DNA from: Atopobiaceae bacterium UBA1367
GTDB taxonomy: Bacteria > Actinomycetota > Coriobacteriia > Coriobacteriales > Atopobiaceae
Length of the DNA stretch: 64,000 bases
Direction: 5' to 3'
Assembly: GCA_002305995.1 (NCBI GenBank)
Contig: DBRN01000011.1
Coordinates: forward strand, 62,001 to 126,000
Numbering within the stretch: position 1 is the first letter of the stretch; every line of letters begins with the position of its first letter. The notes below the pieces were generated by a model. It was given only the letters and a program-made list of their open reading frames with translations. It was not told the origin of the DNA and did not search any database. A program made the translations under genes and the position numbers. Shown here in pieces: positions 17,547-26,276 of the stretch.

Positions 17547-18332
17547 ATGATTCACATCAAGACACCAGCCGAGATAGAGGAGTACGGGCAGGCGGGCTCG
17601 CTGTCAAAGGCGGCGCTGCGCCTGGCCGGCTCCCTCGTGCGTCCCGGCATCTCGACGCGTGAGATCGACTCCGCCGTCGAGGGCTTCATCCGCCTCCATG
17701 GCGGCACCCCCGCCTTCAAGGGGTACGGCGGGTTTCCCGGATCCGTCTGCTCCTCCATCAACGAGGAGATCGTGCACGGCATTCCCTCCCCGACGATCTT
17801 TCTCAACGAGGGCGACATCATCACCTTCGACACGGGCGCCACGGTTGCCGGCTGGGTGGGCGACAACGCCTGGACGTTCTATGTGGGGGAGGTGTCCGCC
17901 GAGGTGAGAGGCCTGTGCGAGGTGACCAGGGACTGCCTCGAGGCCGGCATCGAGCAGGCCGTCCCCGGCAACCACCTCGGTGACATCGGCCACGCCGTGC
18001 AGCATCTGGCCGAGTCGCATGGCTACGGCGTGGTGCGCGAGTACGTGGGGCACGGCGTGGGCCGCACCATGCACGAGGATCCCAACGTGCCCAACTTCGG
18101 CAAGCGCGGCCGAGGCGTCAAGCTGCAGGTCGGCATGATCATCGCCATCGAGCCCATGATCACGCTCGGCACCTACAAGAACCACGTGCTTCCCAACGGC
18201 TGGACGGTCGTGACCGATGACGGCCTGCAGTCGGCCCACTACGAAAACACCATCGCCATCACGGAGGACGGCCCACAGATCCTGACCCAGGATGACGAGG
18301 GCCCTTGGTGTCCCATGCAGGGCGGGGAGTAG
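17547..18332 (+). CDS. map: Type I methionine aminopeptidase
   Basis: A 261-residue enzyme that removes the initiator Met. The five metal ligands of the family can be placed: the Asp of 'ITFDTGATV', the Asp of 'GWVGDNAWTF', the His of 'YVGHGVGRTMHEDP', the Glu of 'IAIEPM' and the Glu of 'YENTIAITE'. Substrate His is in 'NEEIVHGIPS'. It is the usual neighbour of adk and infA. The start at ATG 17547 is supported by alignment, although AGGAGAG is unusually far (about 19 bases) upstream. Confidence 0.96.
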   Translation: MIHIKTPAEIEEYGQAGSLSKAALRLAGSLVRPGISTREIDSAVEGFIRLHGGTPAFKGYGGFPGSVCSSINEEIVHGIPSPTIFLNEGDIITFDTGATVAGWVGDNAWTFYVGEVSAEVRGLCEVTRDCLEAGIEQAVPGNHLGDIGHAVQHLAESHGYGVVREYVGHGVGRTMHEDPNVPNFGKRGRGVKLQVGMIIAIEPMITLGTYKNHVLPNGWTVVTDDGLQSAHYENTIAITEDGPQILTQDDEGPWCPMQGGE

Positions 18333-18382
18333 CGCCTGTCTTGGGCCTCAGCGTCCTTTGGGACAGCGCCATGCAAGCGAGC

Positions 18383-18414
18383 GGCCTCGCGGGGATGCGT
18401 GACCCCGCGAGGCC
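18383..18414 (+). terminator. Hairpin terminator after map
   Basis: A perfect 12-bp stem (GGCCTCGCGGGG/CCCCGCGAGGCC) around an 8-base loop lies 50 bases after map. There is no T-run, but its place just before a candidate promoter for infA supports transcript ending here. Confidence 0.6.
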
Positions 18415-18438
18415 CACATGTGGGGATACCATGCAATG

Positions 18439-18467
18439 TGGACTTCCGGTGTTGTCTTGGATAAGAT
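18439..18467 (+). promoter_or_regulatory. Candidate promoter for infA-rpmJ-rpsM operon
   Basis: TGGACT (18439-18444) and TAAGAT (18462-18467) are separated by 17 bases, 39 bases before the infA start and just after the map terminator hairpin. Both boxes match the consensus at four of six positions, in a locally AT-rich patch. Confidence 0.5.
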
Positions 18468-18506
18468 TATTAGCTGCTGTGAAATGCGCGTAGAAGGCAG
18501 GTCTGT

Positions 18507-18725
18507 GTGAGCAAACAGGATGCAATCGAGCTTGAGGGCACGGTCGTCGAGCCCCTGCCCAATGCCATGTTCAACGTCGAGCTCGAGAATGGCAAGACCA
18601 TCCTCTGCACCATCTCGGGCAAGATCAGGATGAACTACATCCGCATTCTCCCCGGTGACCGCGTGGTGGTCGAGATCTCCCCGTACGACCTCACGCGCGG
18701 GCGCATCACCTACCGCTACAAGTAG
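18507..18725 (+). CDS. infA: Translation initiation factor IF-1
   Basis: A 72-residue S1-type OB-fold protein: 'IELEGTVVEPLPNAMFNVELENG', 'LCTISGKIRMNYIRILPGDRVVVEISPYDLTRGRITYRYK'. It occupies the ribosomal A site during initiation. It has a GTG start at 18507. It heads the second half of the alpha operon after the candidate promoter. Confidence 0.98.
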   Translation: MSKQDAIELEGTVVEPLPNAMFNVELENGKTILCTISGKIRMNYIRILPGDRVVVEISPYDLTRGRITYRYK

Positions 18726-18878
18726 GAACGGCACGGCATCGTCCGTCCGCACGCGCGTGTGGCGGATGTGGGTCGGATATTCACGCCTGCGGCTGGGCGA
18801 AGAGATAGCGCGAGCCAGCTCCACCTGGTTCGCCACCCGTGTTACCAGTACGTAGAGGTACTACCGGAAGGAAGACAG

Positions 18879-18992
18879 ATGAAGGTACGTCCTTCGGTCA
18901 AGAAGATGTGCGACAAGTGCAAGATCATCCGTCGCCATGGCAAGGTTTACGTCATCTGCGAGAACCCGCGCCACAAGCAGCGTCAGGGCTAA
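18879..18992 (+). CDS. rpmJ: 50S ribosomal protein L36
   Basis: A 37-residue zinc-type L36 starting 'MKVRPSVKKMCDKCKIIRR', with C-x2-C-x12-C-x4-H metal ligands and ending 'NPRHKQRQG'. GGAAGGAAG precedes ATG 18879. The frame upstream of this ATG is not conserved. The 153 bases between infA and rpmJ contain no gene. Confidence 0.97.
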   Translation: MKVRPSVKKMCDKCKIIRRHGKVYVICENPRHKQRQG

Positions 18993-19007
18993 GGAAGGAG
19001 ACCAAAG

Positions 19008-19379
19008 TTGGCCCGTATCAACGGCGTCGATCTGCCGCGCGAGAAGCGCACGGAGATCGCACTCACCTACCTGTACGGCATCGGTCGCACCAGCGCGAAG
19101 CAGATCTGCGAGGCGTGTGGCATCGACCCTGCCATCAAGTCCAAGGATCTCTCCGAGGATGATGTCACGCGCCTTCGTGACTACATCCACGAGCACCACA
19201 TCACCGAGGGCGACCTCCGCCGCGAGGTTCGCCAGAACACCGCCCGCCTGATGGAGATCGGCTGCTACCGTGGCCTGCGCCATCGCAAGGGCCTCCCCGT
19301 CCACGGCCAGCGCACCCACACCAACGCCCGCACCCGCAAGGGCAAGCGTCGCCAGATCGGTGCAAGGAAGAGGGGCTAG
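19008..19379 (+). CDS. rpsM: 30S ribosomal protein S13
   Basis: A 123-residue S13: 'ARINGVDLPREKRTEIALTYLYGIGRTSA' at the start and the basic tail 'GLPVHGQRTHTNARTRKGKRR'. It joins the 30S head to the 50S and contacts P-site tRNA. It starts with TTG at 19008, preceded by AAGGAAGGAG, an unusual start codon for a ribosomal gene. Confidence 0.97.
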   Translation: MARINGVDLPREKRTEIALTYLYGIGRTSAKQICEACGIDPAIKSKDLSEDDVTRLRDYIHEHHITEGDLRREVRQNTARLMEIGCYRGLRHRKGLPVHGQRTHTNARTRKGKRRQIGARKRG

Positions 19380-19388
19380 GAGCAGACC

Positions 19389-19790
19389 ATGGCACAGAAG
19401 AAGAGCCAGCGCGTCCAGCGCGTGCGTCGCAGCGAGCGCAAGAACATCGCCGTGGGCCAGGCCCACATCAAGTCCACGTTCAACAACACGATCGTGTCGA
19501 TTACCGACCTGCAGGGCAACGTCATCTCCTGGCAGTCGGGTGGCACCGTCGGCTTCAAGGGCTCCCGCAAGTCCACGCCGTTTGCCGCCCAGCTGGCCGC
19601 CGAGGCCGCCGCGAAGGCCGCCATGGACCACGGCCTGAAGAAGGTCTCCGTCTTCGTGAAGGGCCCTGGCTCCGGGCGCGAGACGGCCATCCGCTCCCTC
19701 CAGGCCGCCGGCCTCGAGGTCTCCGGAATCCAGGACAAGACCCCCATCCCGCACAACGGCTGCCGCCCCAAGAAGCGCCGTCGCGTGTAG
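19389..19790 (+). CDS. rpsK: 30S ribosomal protein S11
   Basis: A 133-residue S11 with 'GQAHIKSTFNNTIVSITDLQGNV', 'STPFAAQLAAEAAAKAAMDHG' and 'DKTPIPHNGCRPKKRRRV' at the C terminus. It shapes the mRNA exit platform with S7 and S18. The upstream site AGGAG lies 7 bases from ATG 19389. Confidence 0.98.
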   Translation: MAQKKSQRVQRVRRSERKNIAVGQAHIKSTFNNTIVSITDLQGNVISWQSGGTVGFKGSRKSTPFAAQLAAEAAAKAAMDHGLKKVSVFVKGPGSGRETAIRSLQAAGLEVSGIQDKTPIPHNGCRPKKRRRV

Positions 19791-19811
19791 CACGAGGAAG
19801 GAATCATTACC

Positions 19812-20417
19812 ATGGCAGTTGATAGGACCCCTGTCCTCAAGCGGTGCAGGTCCCTTGACATCGACCCGATCGTCCTGGGCATCAACAAGAAGTCGAACCG
19901 CCAGCCCAGGCGTCGCCGCCGCCAGGAGAGCGAGTATGGCGCACAGCTTCGCGAGAAGCAGAAGGCCAAGTTCATCTACGGCGTCCTCGAGCGCCAGTTC
20001 CGCGGCTACTACGAGGCCGCGAAGAAGATGAGCGGCATCACCGGCACCAACCTGATGGTCATCCTCGAGAGCCGCCTCGACAACGTCGTCTTCCGCCTGG
20101 GCTTTGCCCGCACCCGCAAGGAGGCCCGCCAGACCGTCCGCCACGGCCACATCACCGTCAACGGCGCGCGCGTCGACATCCCCTCCTATCGCGTGAAGGC
20201 CGGCGACGTCGTGGCCGTGTCCGAGAAGGCCAGGGACCTGCTTCCCATCAAGGAGGCCCTCATCTCCTCCGAGCACATGGCCGTTCCCGCCTGGCTTGAG
20301 GTCGACATCGAGAAGCTGCGCGGCACCGTCCTGCAGCTCCCCGTCCGTGACCAGATCGACCTGATCTCCGACGGCACCATCGAACCCCAGCTCATCATCG
20401 AGCTCTACTCCAAGTAA
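19812..20417 (+). CDS. rpsD: 30S ribosomal protein S4
   Basis: A 201-residue S4 with an N-terminal domain ('LKRCRSLDIDP', 'QPRRRRRQESEYGAQLREKQKAKFIYG') and a C-terminal S4 RNA-binding domain ('RLDNVVFRLGFARTRKEARQ', 'HGHITVNGARVDIPSYRV'). Only one Cys is visible in the N-terminal region, so it is the zinc-free form. S4 nucleates 30S assembly and in other bacteria represses the alpha operon. Confidence 0.97.
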   Translation: MAVDRTPVLKRCRSLDIDPIVLGINKKSNRQPRRRRRQESEYGAQLREKQKAKFIYGVLERQFRGYYEAAKKMSGITGTNLMVILESRLDNVVFRLGFARTRKEARQTVRHGHITVNGARVDIPSYRVKAGDVVAVSEKARDLLPIKEALISSEHMAVPAWLEVDIEKLRGTVLQLPVRDQIDLISDGTIEPQLIIELYSK

Positions 20418-20440
20418 GCCCGGACCGGTAGGAGGTATTC

Positions 20441-21382
20441 ATGTCCGAATTCATCCGACCGCAGGTGTCGGTAGAGGAGGTCAACGAGAACCTCGCCCGC
20501 GTGAGCGCGGAGCCGCTGGAGCGCGGCTACGGCGACACGCTCGGCAACTCGCTGCGCCGTGTGCTGCTCTCGTCGCTCGAGGGCGCTGCGGTGGAGGCCA
20601 TCCAGATCGATGGCGTCCAGCACGAGTTCACGACCGTCCCTGGCGTCTTCGAGGACGTCACCGACATCGTGCTCAACGTGAAGGGCCTGGTGTTTGGCTC
20701 AAACGGCACGGCCGACGAGGGCGTTGCCACCATCAGTGCCGACGGGCCCTGCAGCGTGACCGGCGGGGACTTCAACATCCCGTCCGACTTCGAGCTGGTC
20801 AATGCCGACCACGTCGTCTGCACCCTGGGCGAGGGCGCCCACCTCACCATGCAGATGCGCATCGGCACCGGTCGCGGCTATGTCTCCGGTGATGGCAACG
20901 AGCGCGACGGAGACCCCATCGGTCTCATTCACGTCGACTCGCTCTACTCGCCGGTGCGTCGCTGCGCCAAGATCGTCGAGCCGTGCCGCGTCGGCCAGCA
21001 CACCGACTACGATCGCCTGATCCTCGAGGTCGAGACCGACGGCTCCGTGTCGCCGCGCGACGCGGTCGTCGAGGCGGCCAACATCGTCAACCAGCACATG
21101 ACCGCGTTCATGGGCCTGGCCGACGAGGAGGAGGCTCAGGAGGAGCCCTCGATCTTCGCCATGGGCGTCGAGGAGGACAACACCGAGCTTGACAAGCAGA
21201 TCGAGGACCTGGACCTCTCCGTCCGCTCCTACAACTGCCTCAAGCGCGCGGGCATCCACTCGGTGCGCCAGCTCGTCGAGTTCTCCGAGAACGACCTGCT
21301 CAACATCCGCAACTTTGGCGTGAAGTCCATCGAGGAAGTCAAGGACAAGCTCGAGGCCATGGGCCTTGGGCTCAAGGCCTAG
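20441..21382 (+). CDS. rpoA: RNA polymerase alpha subunit
   Basis: A 313-residue alpha subunit. The N-terminal assembly domain has 'ERGYGDTLGNSLRRVLLSSLEGAAVEAI' and the insert domain 'LHVDSLYSPVRRCAKIVEPCRVGQ'-like region. After a short linker, the C-terminal domain ('LSVRSYNCLKRAGIHSVRQL', 'LLNIRNFGVKSIEEVKDKL') contacts UP elements and activators. AGGAGG lies 6 bases before ATG 20441. It is followed by rplQ, as usual. Confidence 0.98.
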   Translation: MSEFIRPQVSVEEVNENLARVSAEPLERGYGDTLGNSLRRVLLSSLEGAAVEAIQIDGVQHEFTTVPGVFEDVTDIVLNVKGLVFGSNGTADEGVATISADGPCSVTGGDFNIPSDFELVNADHVVCTLGEGAHLTMQMRIGTGRGYVSGDGNERDGDPIGLIHVDSLYSPVRRCAKIVEPCRVGQHTDYDRLILEVETDGSVSPRDAVVEAANIVNQHMTAFMGLADEEEAQEEPSIFAMGVEEDNTELDKQIEDLDLSVRSYNCLKRAGIHSVRQLVEFSENDLLNIRNFGVKSIEEVKDKLEAMGLGLKA

Positions 21383-21414
21383 GCACTCGCGCGTAACTTA
21401 GGAGTAGACAGACC

Positions 21415-21828
21415 ATGAGGCACAACAAGAAGAGGGGCACGAAGCTTGGCACTGACGCCTCTCACACCAAGGCAATGAAGAAGAGTCTCATCCAGGCCCT
21501 TCTCGCCAACGACCGCATCAAGACCCTCGACGCGCGCGCCAAGGCCATCCGTCCCGACGTCGACCGGGTCATCACCTGGGCCAAGCGGGGCGACCTCGCC
21601 TCCCGTCGCCTGGCGCTCGCCAAGGTCGGCGACAAGGACCTCGTCCGCGAGGTCTTCGAGAAGGCCGCGCAGGGCATGTGGGCCGATCGCAACGGCGGCT
21701 ACACCCGCATCATGAAGCTCGGCCCGCGCAAGGGCGACGCCGCCGAGGTCGTCATCATCGAGCTCGTCACCGAGCCCTGCGCGCCCAAGGGCGCTGGCGT
21801 GACCAAGGTGGAGGCGGTTGGGGAGTAG
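21415..21828 (+). CDS. rplQ: 50S ribosomal protein L17
   Basis: A 137-residue L17: 'GTKLGTDASHTKAMKKSLIQALLANDRIKT', 'RPDVDRVITWAKRGD' and 'GYTRIMKLGPRKGDAAEVVIIELV'. It lies near the tunnel exit. It is the last ribosomal gene of the block and is followed by a strong hairpin. Confidence 0.97.
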   Translation: MRHNKKRGTKLGTDASHTKAMKKSLIQALLANDRIKTLDARAKAIRPDVDRVITWAKRGDLASRRLALAKVGDKDLVREVFEKAAQGMWADRNGGYTRIMKLGPRKGDAAEVVIIELVTEPCAPKGAGVTKVEAVGE

Positions 21829-21861
21829 TCCCCGCGCCAAACGCCGATTCGCAGACGCTGG

Positions 21862-21893
21862 AGGGGAGGCCATGGCTTTGCCAGGCCTCCCCT
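21862..21893 (+). terminator. Terminator of the ribosomal/rpoA operon
   Basis: AGGGGAGGCC and GGCCTCCCCT form a perfect 10-bp stem, and an inner TGGC/GCCA pairing closes on a TTT loop with one bulged A. It starts 33 bases after the rplQ stop. The tail is TCGC rather than a T-run. Confidence 0.65.
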
Positions 21894-21915
21894 TCGCATG
21901 GGGGAGGGGGGGGAC

Positions 21916-24084
21916 ATGCTCGAGCTGCGCGATGTGCGCTATCGCTACGGTGGCACCGACACGCCTGCGGTCTCGGGCGTGTCGCTGCGTGTCGCCGCAG
22001 GGGAGCGCGTGTGCCTTCTGGGGGCCAACGGCTCGGGGAAGTCGACCGTGGCACGCCTTGCCTGCGGCGACCTGTCGCCCGACCGCGGCAGCGTCCTGCT
22101 GGACGGCCGCCCGCTCGCGATGGAGGGCGACGCGGGCGCCATCGCCCTCGTGGGGCAGGACCCACGCGAGTGCCTCACGAGCAGCCGGGTGTCCGACGAG
22201 GTCTCCTTTGCGCCGCGCTGCCTCCTGCTCGACGAGGCTGAGGTCGTCAGGCGCCGTGACGAGGCGCTGCGCCTCTGTGGCATCGAGTCGCTGCGCGCGC
22301 GGCGGGCGAGCGAGCTCTCGGGAGGACAGCTGCAGCTTGTGGCGATCGCGGCGGCGATCGCGGCGCACCCTCGGTTCCTCGTGCTCGACGAGGCGTGGGC
22401 GCACCTCGACGCACCCTCGCGCGAGCGCGTCCACGAGGTGGTCGGGCGCCTGATGTCCTTGGGCGTCGGTGTGCTCCAGGTGACCCATGACGCACGCGAC
22501 CTGCGGGGCGCGGACCGGGTGCTCGTCATGTCCGACGGCTCGCTCGTGTGGGAGGGCACGGAGGCGGCGTGGCGCTCCGACGCCCACGCGCAGGCCGTGG
22601 CGGGCGGCGTCGATCGGGCGTCGATCGGGGTCGTGATGCCGGAGCCCTCGCAGGAGGCCGCGCCGCTTGCGTTGGATGCCGTCTCGGTCTCCTATGGGGA
22701 CCGCCTCGTCCTGGACTCCCTGAGCCTGACCGCGAGACCGGGCGAGCTCGTGCTCCTGTGCGGGCCGTCGGGCTCGGGCAAGACGACGGCCGCGCTGGTC
22801 TTGGCAGGGCTGACGAGGCCGCGCGCGGGCAGGGCGCTCCTCGGCCCTGCGGAGGTGCGGCCCGGTGCCGTCGGCCTGGCGTTCCAGCGTCCCGAGGACC
22901 AGCTCTTCGCGGCGAGCGCATGGGATGACGTCGCCTATGGCCCGCGCAACTTGGGCCTGCCCGAGGCTGAGGTGCGAGAGCGGGTGTCGTCGTCGCTGAC
23001 GGCCCTCGGTGTGCCCGAGGACAGCTGGCACCAGCATGCGCAGGCGCTCTCGGGTGGCATGCGGCACCGGGTGGCCCTTGCGGCGATCGTGGCGATGCGT
23101 CCGGGCGCCTACGTGCTCGACGAGCCGACGGCCGGCCTCGACGGGCAGGGACGTGCCCTGCTGCACGACCTCGTCCGCGGGCTGGTGAGGGCTGGCAGCC
23201 CCGTTTTGGTCATCACGCATGATCCCGCGGAGTGGGCGGATGGGGCGGATGACATCGTCGAGCTGTGCGGCGACGGTGGGGATGCGTCTCCCAACGCCCT
23301 CGTGGCGACCCTGACGGCGCAGGGGAGGACCCAAGACGACGATCCCGGCATGGGTGCCATCGACGTGCGCGTGCGCCTCGTGGGCCTCCTAGCGCTTACT
23401 GTCGCCCTGCTCGCGTGCCATGGCCCCGTTGGGATGGGCATGGCCATCGCGGCGGTCGCGCTGCTCGTCACATGCGCGCGCGTCTCCCCTGCGGGTGTGG
23501 TGCGCGCCGTGCTGCCCGTCGTTCCCCTGCTCGTGGCGGTGACCCTGGCCAACCTCCTGCGCGTCGACGGCACGGGGGATGTCCGGATCCTCGGCGCCAT
23601 CGGGATCAGCGCCATGGGGGCATGGCTCGCGGCCCGTGCGGCGCTGCGCATCGTGCTGCTCGTGAGCCTTGGCCTCGTGGCGTCCGCGGAGCTCTCGTCG
23701 GCCGACGTGGGTGACGCGGTGGGCCGCCTCGTGCGGCCGTTCGCGCGGTGGGGCGTCCCGGTGGCCGACGTCACCATGGCCGTCTCGGTGGCGGTCTGCC
23801 TAATCCCGCAGGCGTATGATGAGGTCAGGCGCATCGAGCGCGCGCAGCGTGCGCGTGCGGCACACCTCGATGGCGGCTCCCCTCCCAGGAGGCTCCGCTC
23901 GTGGGTGGCCGTGCTGGCGCCTGCGGTGGTCGTGCTCTTCGACCGGGCGGACGCGCTGGCGCGCAGCATGCGCCTGCGTGGGTATCGGGGATCGATGACC
24001 ACGCGACAGGGCAGGATGGGCGTGCGAGACTGGCTTGTGCTGGGTGTGACACTCTGCCTGGCGGCCGTCGTGGCCGCATGCTAG
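21916..24084 (+). CDS. ECF transporter EcfA-EcfA'-EcfT fusion protein
   Basis: One 722-residue protein contains all three shared parts of an energy-coupling-factor vitamin or metal importer. ATPase 1 (residues 1-240) has Walker A 'GANGSGKS' with Lys at about 42, signature 'LSGGQ' and Walker B 'LVLDEAW'. ATPase 2 (about 245-470) has 'GPSGSGKT', 'LSGGM' and 'YVLDEPTAGLD'. The C-terminal EcfT membrane domain (about 485-722) has 4-6 helices and two coupling-helix motifs resembling the Ala-Arg-Gly type ('AQRARAAH', 'SMRLRGY'). ATG 21916 sits 5 bases after GGGAGGGG; ATG 21898 would add six residues. An S component is not encoded next to it, so it probably serves several S components. Confidence 0.92.
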   Translation: MLELRDVRYRYGGTDTPAVSGVSLRVAAGERVCLLGANGSGKSTVARLACGDLSPDRGSVLLDGRPLAMEGDAGAIALVGQDPRECLTSSRVSDEVSFAPRCLLLDEAEVVRRRDEALRLCGIESLRARRASELSGGQLQLVAIAAAIAAHPRFLVLDEAWAHLDAPSRERVHEVVGRLMSLGVGVLQVTHDARDLRGADRVLVMSDGSLVWEGTEAAWRSDAHAQAVAGGVDRASIGVVMPEPSQEAAPLALDAVSVSYGDRLVLDSLSLTARPGELVLLCGPSGSGKTTAALVLAGLTRPRAGRALLGPAEVRPGAVGLAFQRPEDQLFAASAWDDVAYGPRNLGLPEAEVRERVSSSLTALGVPEDSWHQHAQALSGGMRHRVALAAIVAMRPGAYVLDEPTAGLDGQGRALLHDLVRGLVRAGSPVLVITHDPAEWADGADDIVELCGDGGDASPNALVATLTAQGRTQDDDPGMGAIDVRVRLVGLLALTVALLACHGPVGMGMAIAAVALLVTCARVSPAGVVRAVLPVVPLLVAVTLANLLRVDGTGDVRILGAIGISAMGAWLAARAALRIVLLVSLGLVASAELSSADVGDAVGRLVRPFARWGVPVADVTMAVSVAVCLIPQAYDEVRRIERAQRARAAHLDGGSPPRRLRSWVAVLAPAVVVLFDRADALARSMRLRGYRGSMTTRQGRMGVRDWLVLGVTLCLAAVVAAC

Positions 24085-24137
24085 CCGGGAAGGCGGGTCG
24101 CCGCGCGACGCGGGCGACCGTGGGGAGAGGTGAGGCG

Positions 24138-24962
24138 ATGGGTGAGGGGGTGCGCGAGGCGAGCCTGGTGCTCGTTCTGGGCTATCGTGGGGGCGCGTTC
24201 TCGGGCTACGCGGAGCAGGAGGGCCGCCGCACCGTCGCGGGCGAGCTGAGGCGCGCGCTCGAGACCGTGCTTCACCGGCCGGTCGAGCTGACCTGCGCCG
24301 GACGGACCGATGCCGGGGTGCATGCCGTGGCACAGCACGTGAGCGTCCCGGTGCATGGCGACGAGCTCGAGCTGTCGGGGAGGCGCCTCCTTGCCTCGCT
24401 GACGGCGCTCGTTCCCAATGACATGTCGGTGCGTGCGGTGCTGCGCGCCGATGCCGGCTTCTCCGCCCGCTTTGACGCGACCGCCCGAAGCTATCGCTAT
24501 CGCATCTCCTGTGGGCGCCCCCGCCCGATGCTGCTCTGGGGTCACACCTGGTGGCTGCGGCCCGCCTGCGACCTCGATGTCGACGCCATGGGCGAGGCCG
24601 CCTCGCTGCTGGTAGGGGAGCATGACTTCCGGAGCTTCTGCAAGGTGTCGTCGGCACTCATGCTGGAGGGGGAGGGGCGCTCCACGAGCCGCCTGCTGAG
24701 CGACGTTCGCGTCACGCGCGCGCATGAGGTGGGTGAGCCTGTCATCGCGATCGATGTTGCGGGCAACGCCTTTCTCCACAACATGGTGCGCATCATGGTG
24801 GGAACGCTGGTGGAGGTCGGACGAGGCCTCCGTGACCCCGCATGGGTGGGGGAGGTGCTCGCGGCACGCGACCGCAGGGCCGCAGGCATGACGGCGCCGC
24901 CCGAGGGCCTGACGCTCTCGGGAGTCGGCTATCCCGAAGGGCTCCTCGTCCCCTGGGAATAG
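24138..24962 (+). CDS. truA: tRNA pseudouridine(38-40) synthase
   Basis: A 274-residue TruA that converts U38-U40 of the tRNA anticodon arm to pseudouridine. The catalytic Asp is in 'CAGRTDAGVHAVAQ' (about residue 57). Also present are 'FSARFDATARSYRYRI' and 'GNAFLHNMVRIMVGTL'. truA follows rplQ in many bacteria; here the ECF fusion lies between, as the ecf genes often do. GGGGAGAGG precedes ATG 24138. Confidence 0.95.
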   Translation: MGEGVREASLVLVLGYRGGAFSGYAEQEGRRTVAGELRRALETVLHRPVELTCAGRTDAGVHAVAQHVSVPVHGDELELSGRRLLASLTALVPNDMSVRAVLRADAGFSARFDATARSYRYRISCGRPRPMLLWGHTWWLRPACDLDVDAMGEAASLLVGEHDFRSFCKVSSALMLEGEGRSTSRLLSDVRVTRAHEVGEPVIAIDVAGNAFLHNMVRIMVGTLVEVGRGLRDPAWVGEVLAARDRRAAGMTAPPEGLTLSGVGYPEGLLVPWE

Positions 24963-25113
24963 CCCGCATGGCGCGTGGGCGTCCCCGGCGGGGCAGTCGC
25001 CCCGACCCCGAAATCCCGTCGGCGCGTGGAGTTTTGTGGAGACGCGGGCACGGGCCGTCTGATTGGGTACGCTACAACAACCCGTGTCCCCATCATGCCT
25101 GGAGGTCGTTCGC

Positions 25114-26088
25114 TTGGAGCTGCTAGCCGACGTCCTGCTCGACAGTGCGCTCGACACCGCCGAGCTCGTTCCCTTCCTGTTGCTCACCTACGTCGCCATG
25201 GAGGTGATCGAGCACGGGACGGCCGACCGTGCCGAGCGGCTGATCGCCCGTGCCGACAAGGGCGGCCCGGTGCTCGGCGCCTTGCTCGGGGCCCTGCCGC
25301 AGTGCGGGTTCTCGGCCATGGCCGCCACCCTGCACTCTGGTCGCGTCATCACGGTGGGCACCCTCGTGGCGGTCATCCTCTCCACCTCCGACGAGCTGAT
25401 TCCCGTCTTTGTGGCAAACGGGGCAGCGGCGGGACGGCTTGGTGCGATCGTGGGGGCAAAGGTGGTCATCGGCATGGTGGTCGGCCTTCTGGTGGATGTC
25501 GCGCTCAGGGCGCTGCATCGTGCGGGCGACGGGCGCCCGCACATCGCGGAGCTTTGCGAGCGGACCCACTGCCGCTGCACCGAGGCCGATGCCGCGCAGG
25601 GCGAGGCGGGGTCCCGTGGGCGATCCCAGGCCGACGCATGCGGCTGCCACCACCATGGCCACGACCATGGCGCCCGCGGGCACGGGCGCTGGTGGCATAT
25701 CGTGCGCAGCGCCCTGGTGCACACGGTCGAGGTCACGCTCTTCATCTTCCTGGTCACGCTGGCGTTCGGCCTGGCGATCGAGCTCGTGGGACAGGAGGCC
25801 CTGGCACAGGCCCTGAGCAGCCATCCGATACGGGCCACCTTCCTGGCGGCGCTGATCGGGCTGATACCCAACTGCGGCGCGTCGGTTGCGATATCCCAGC
25901 TCTTCCTGGACGGCGCCCTCTCCACCGGCGCCATGCTCGCGGGGCTGCTCGTGTCGGGGGGCATGGGCCTTCTGGTGCTGTTCCGCACTAACGCGGACGT
26001 GCGCCAGAACGTCGGGATCGTGGCCTTCGTGTACGCCGTGGGCGTGGCGTGCGGTCTTGTGGCTGGTGCGATGGGCATCGTGCTGTAG
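25114..26088 (+). CDS. Putative manganese/arsenic-type exporter (10-TM, ArsP_2-like)
   Basis: A 324-residue membrane protein made of two homologous halves, each with a 'GALPQCGFSA' or 'GLIPNCGASVA' motif in a helix hairpin. This is the hallmark of the putative heavy-metal exporter family related to ArsP. A cytoplasmic loop of about 60 residues between the halves has Cys and a His cluster (CGCHHHGHDHG), suggesting metal binding. TTG 25114 is proposed because GGAGG lies 8 bases upstream. The ion is unknown; manganese is the usual annotation and arsenic the alternative. Confidence 0.8.
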   Translation: MELLADVLLDSALDTAELVPFLLLTYVAMEVIEHGTADRAERLIARADKGGPVLGALLGALPQCGFSAMAATLHSGRVITVGTLVAVILSTSDELIPVFVANGAAAGRLGAIVGAKVVIGMVVGLLVDVALRALHRAGDGRPHIAELCERTHCRCTEADAAQGEAGSRGRSQADACGCHHHGHDHGARGHGRWWHIVRSALVHTVEVTLFIFLVTLAFGLAIELVGQEALAQALSSHPIRATFLAALIGLIPNCGASVAISQLFLDGALSTGAMLAGLLVSGGMGLLVLFRTNADVRQNVGIVAFVYAVGVACGLVAGAMGIVL

Positions 26089-26276
26089 GGCGTCCCGTGT
26101 CAGTGGCTGCCATCCGTCGCCACGGGCCATGTCTGTGAATCTGCTGAATTCCTGTGGCACACATCAACCGTTCACAAGCGCATAGGGGGCCAAGGGCATA
26201 ATCGGAGGGAATGGGTCGTTCTTTGGTACCGGCACCCCTCTCTCGGTAGCGACGCCGCGGTCTGGAGCCCACAGGT

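Noticed and set aside
18861..20276. 471-codon minus-strand frame across rpmJ, rpsM, rpsK and rpsD
   Set aside because: It covers four clear ribosomal genes and has shadow-like composition.
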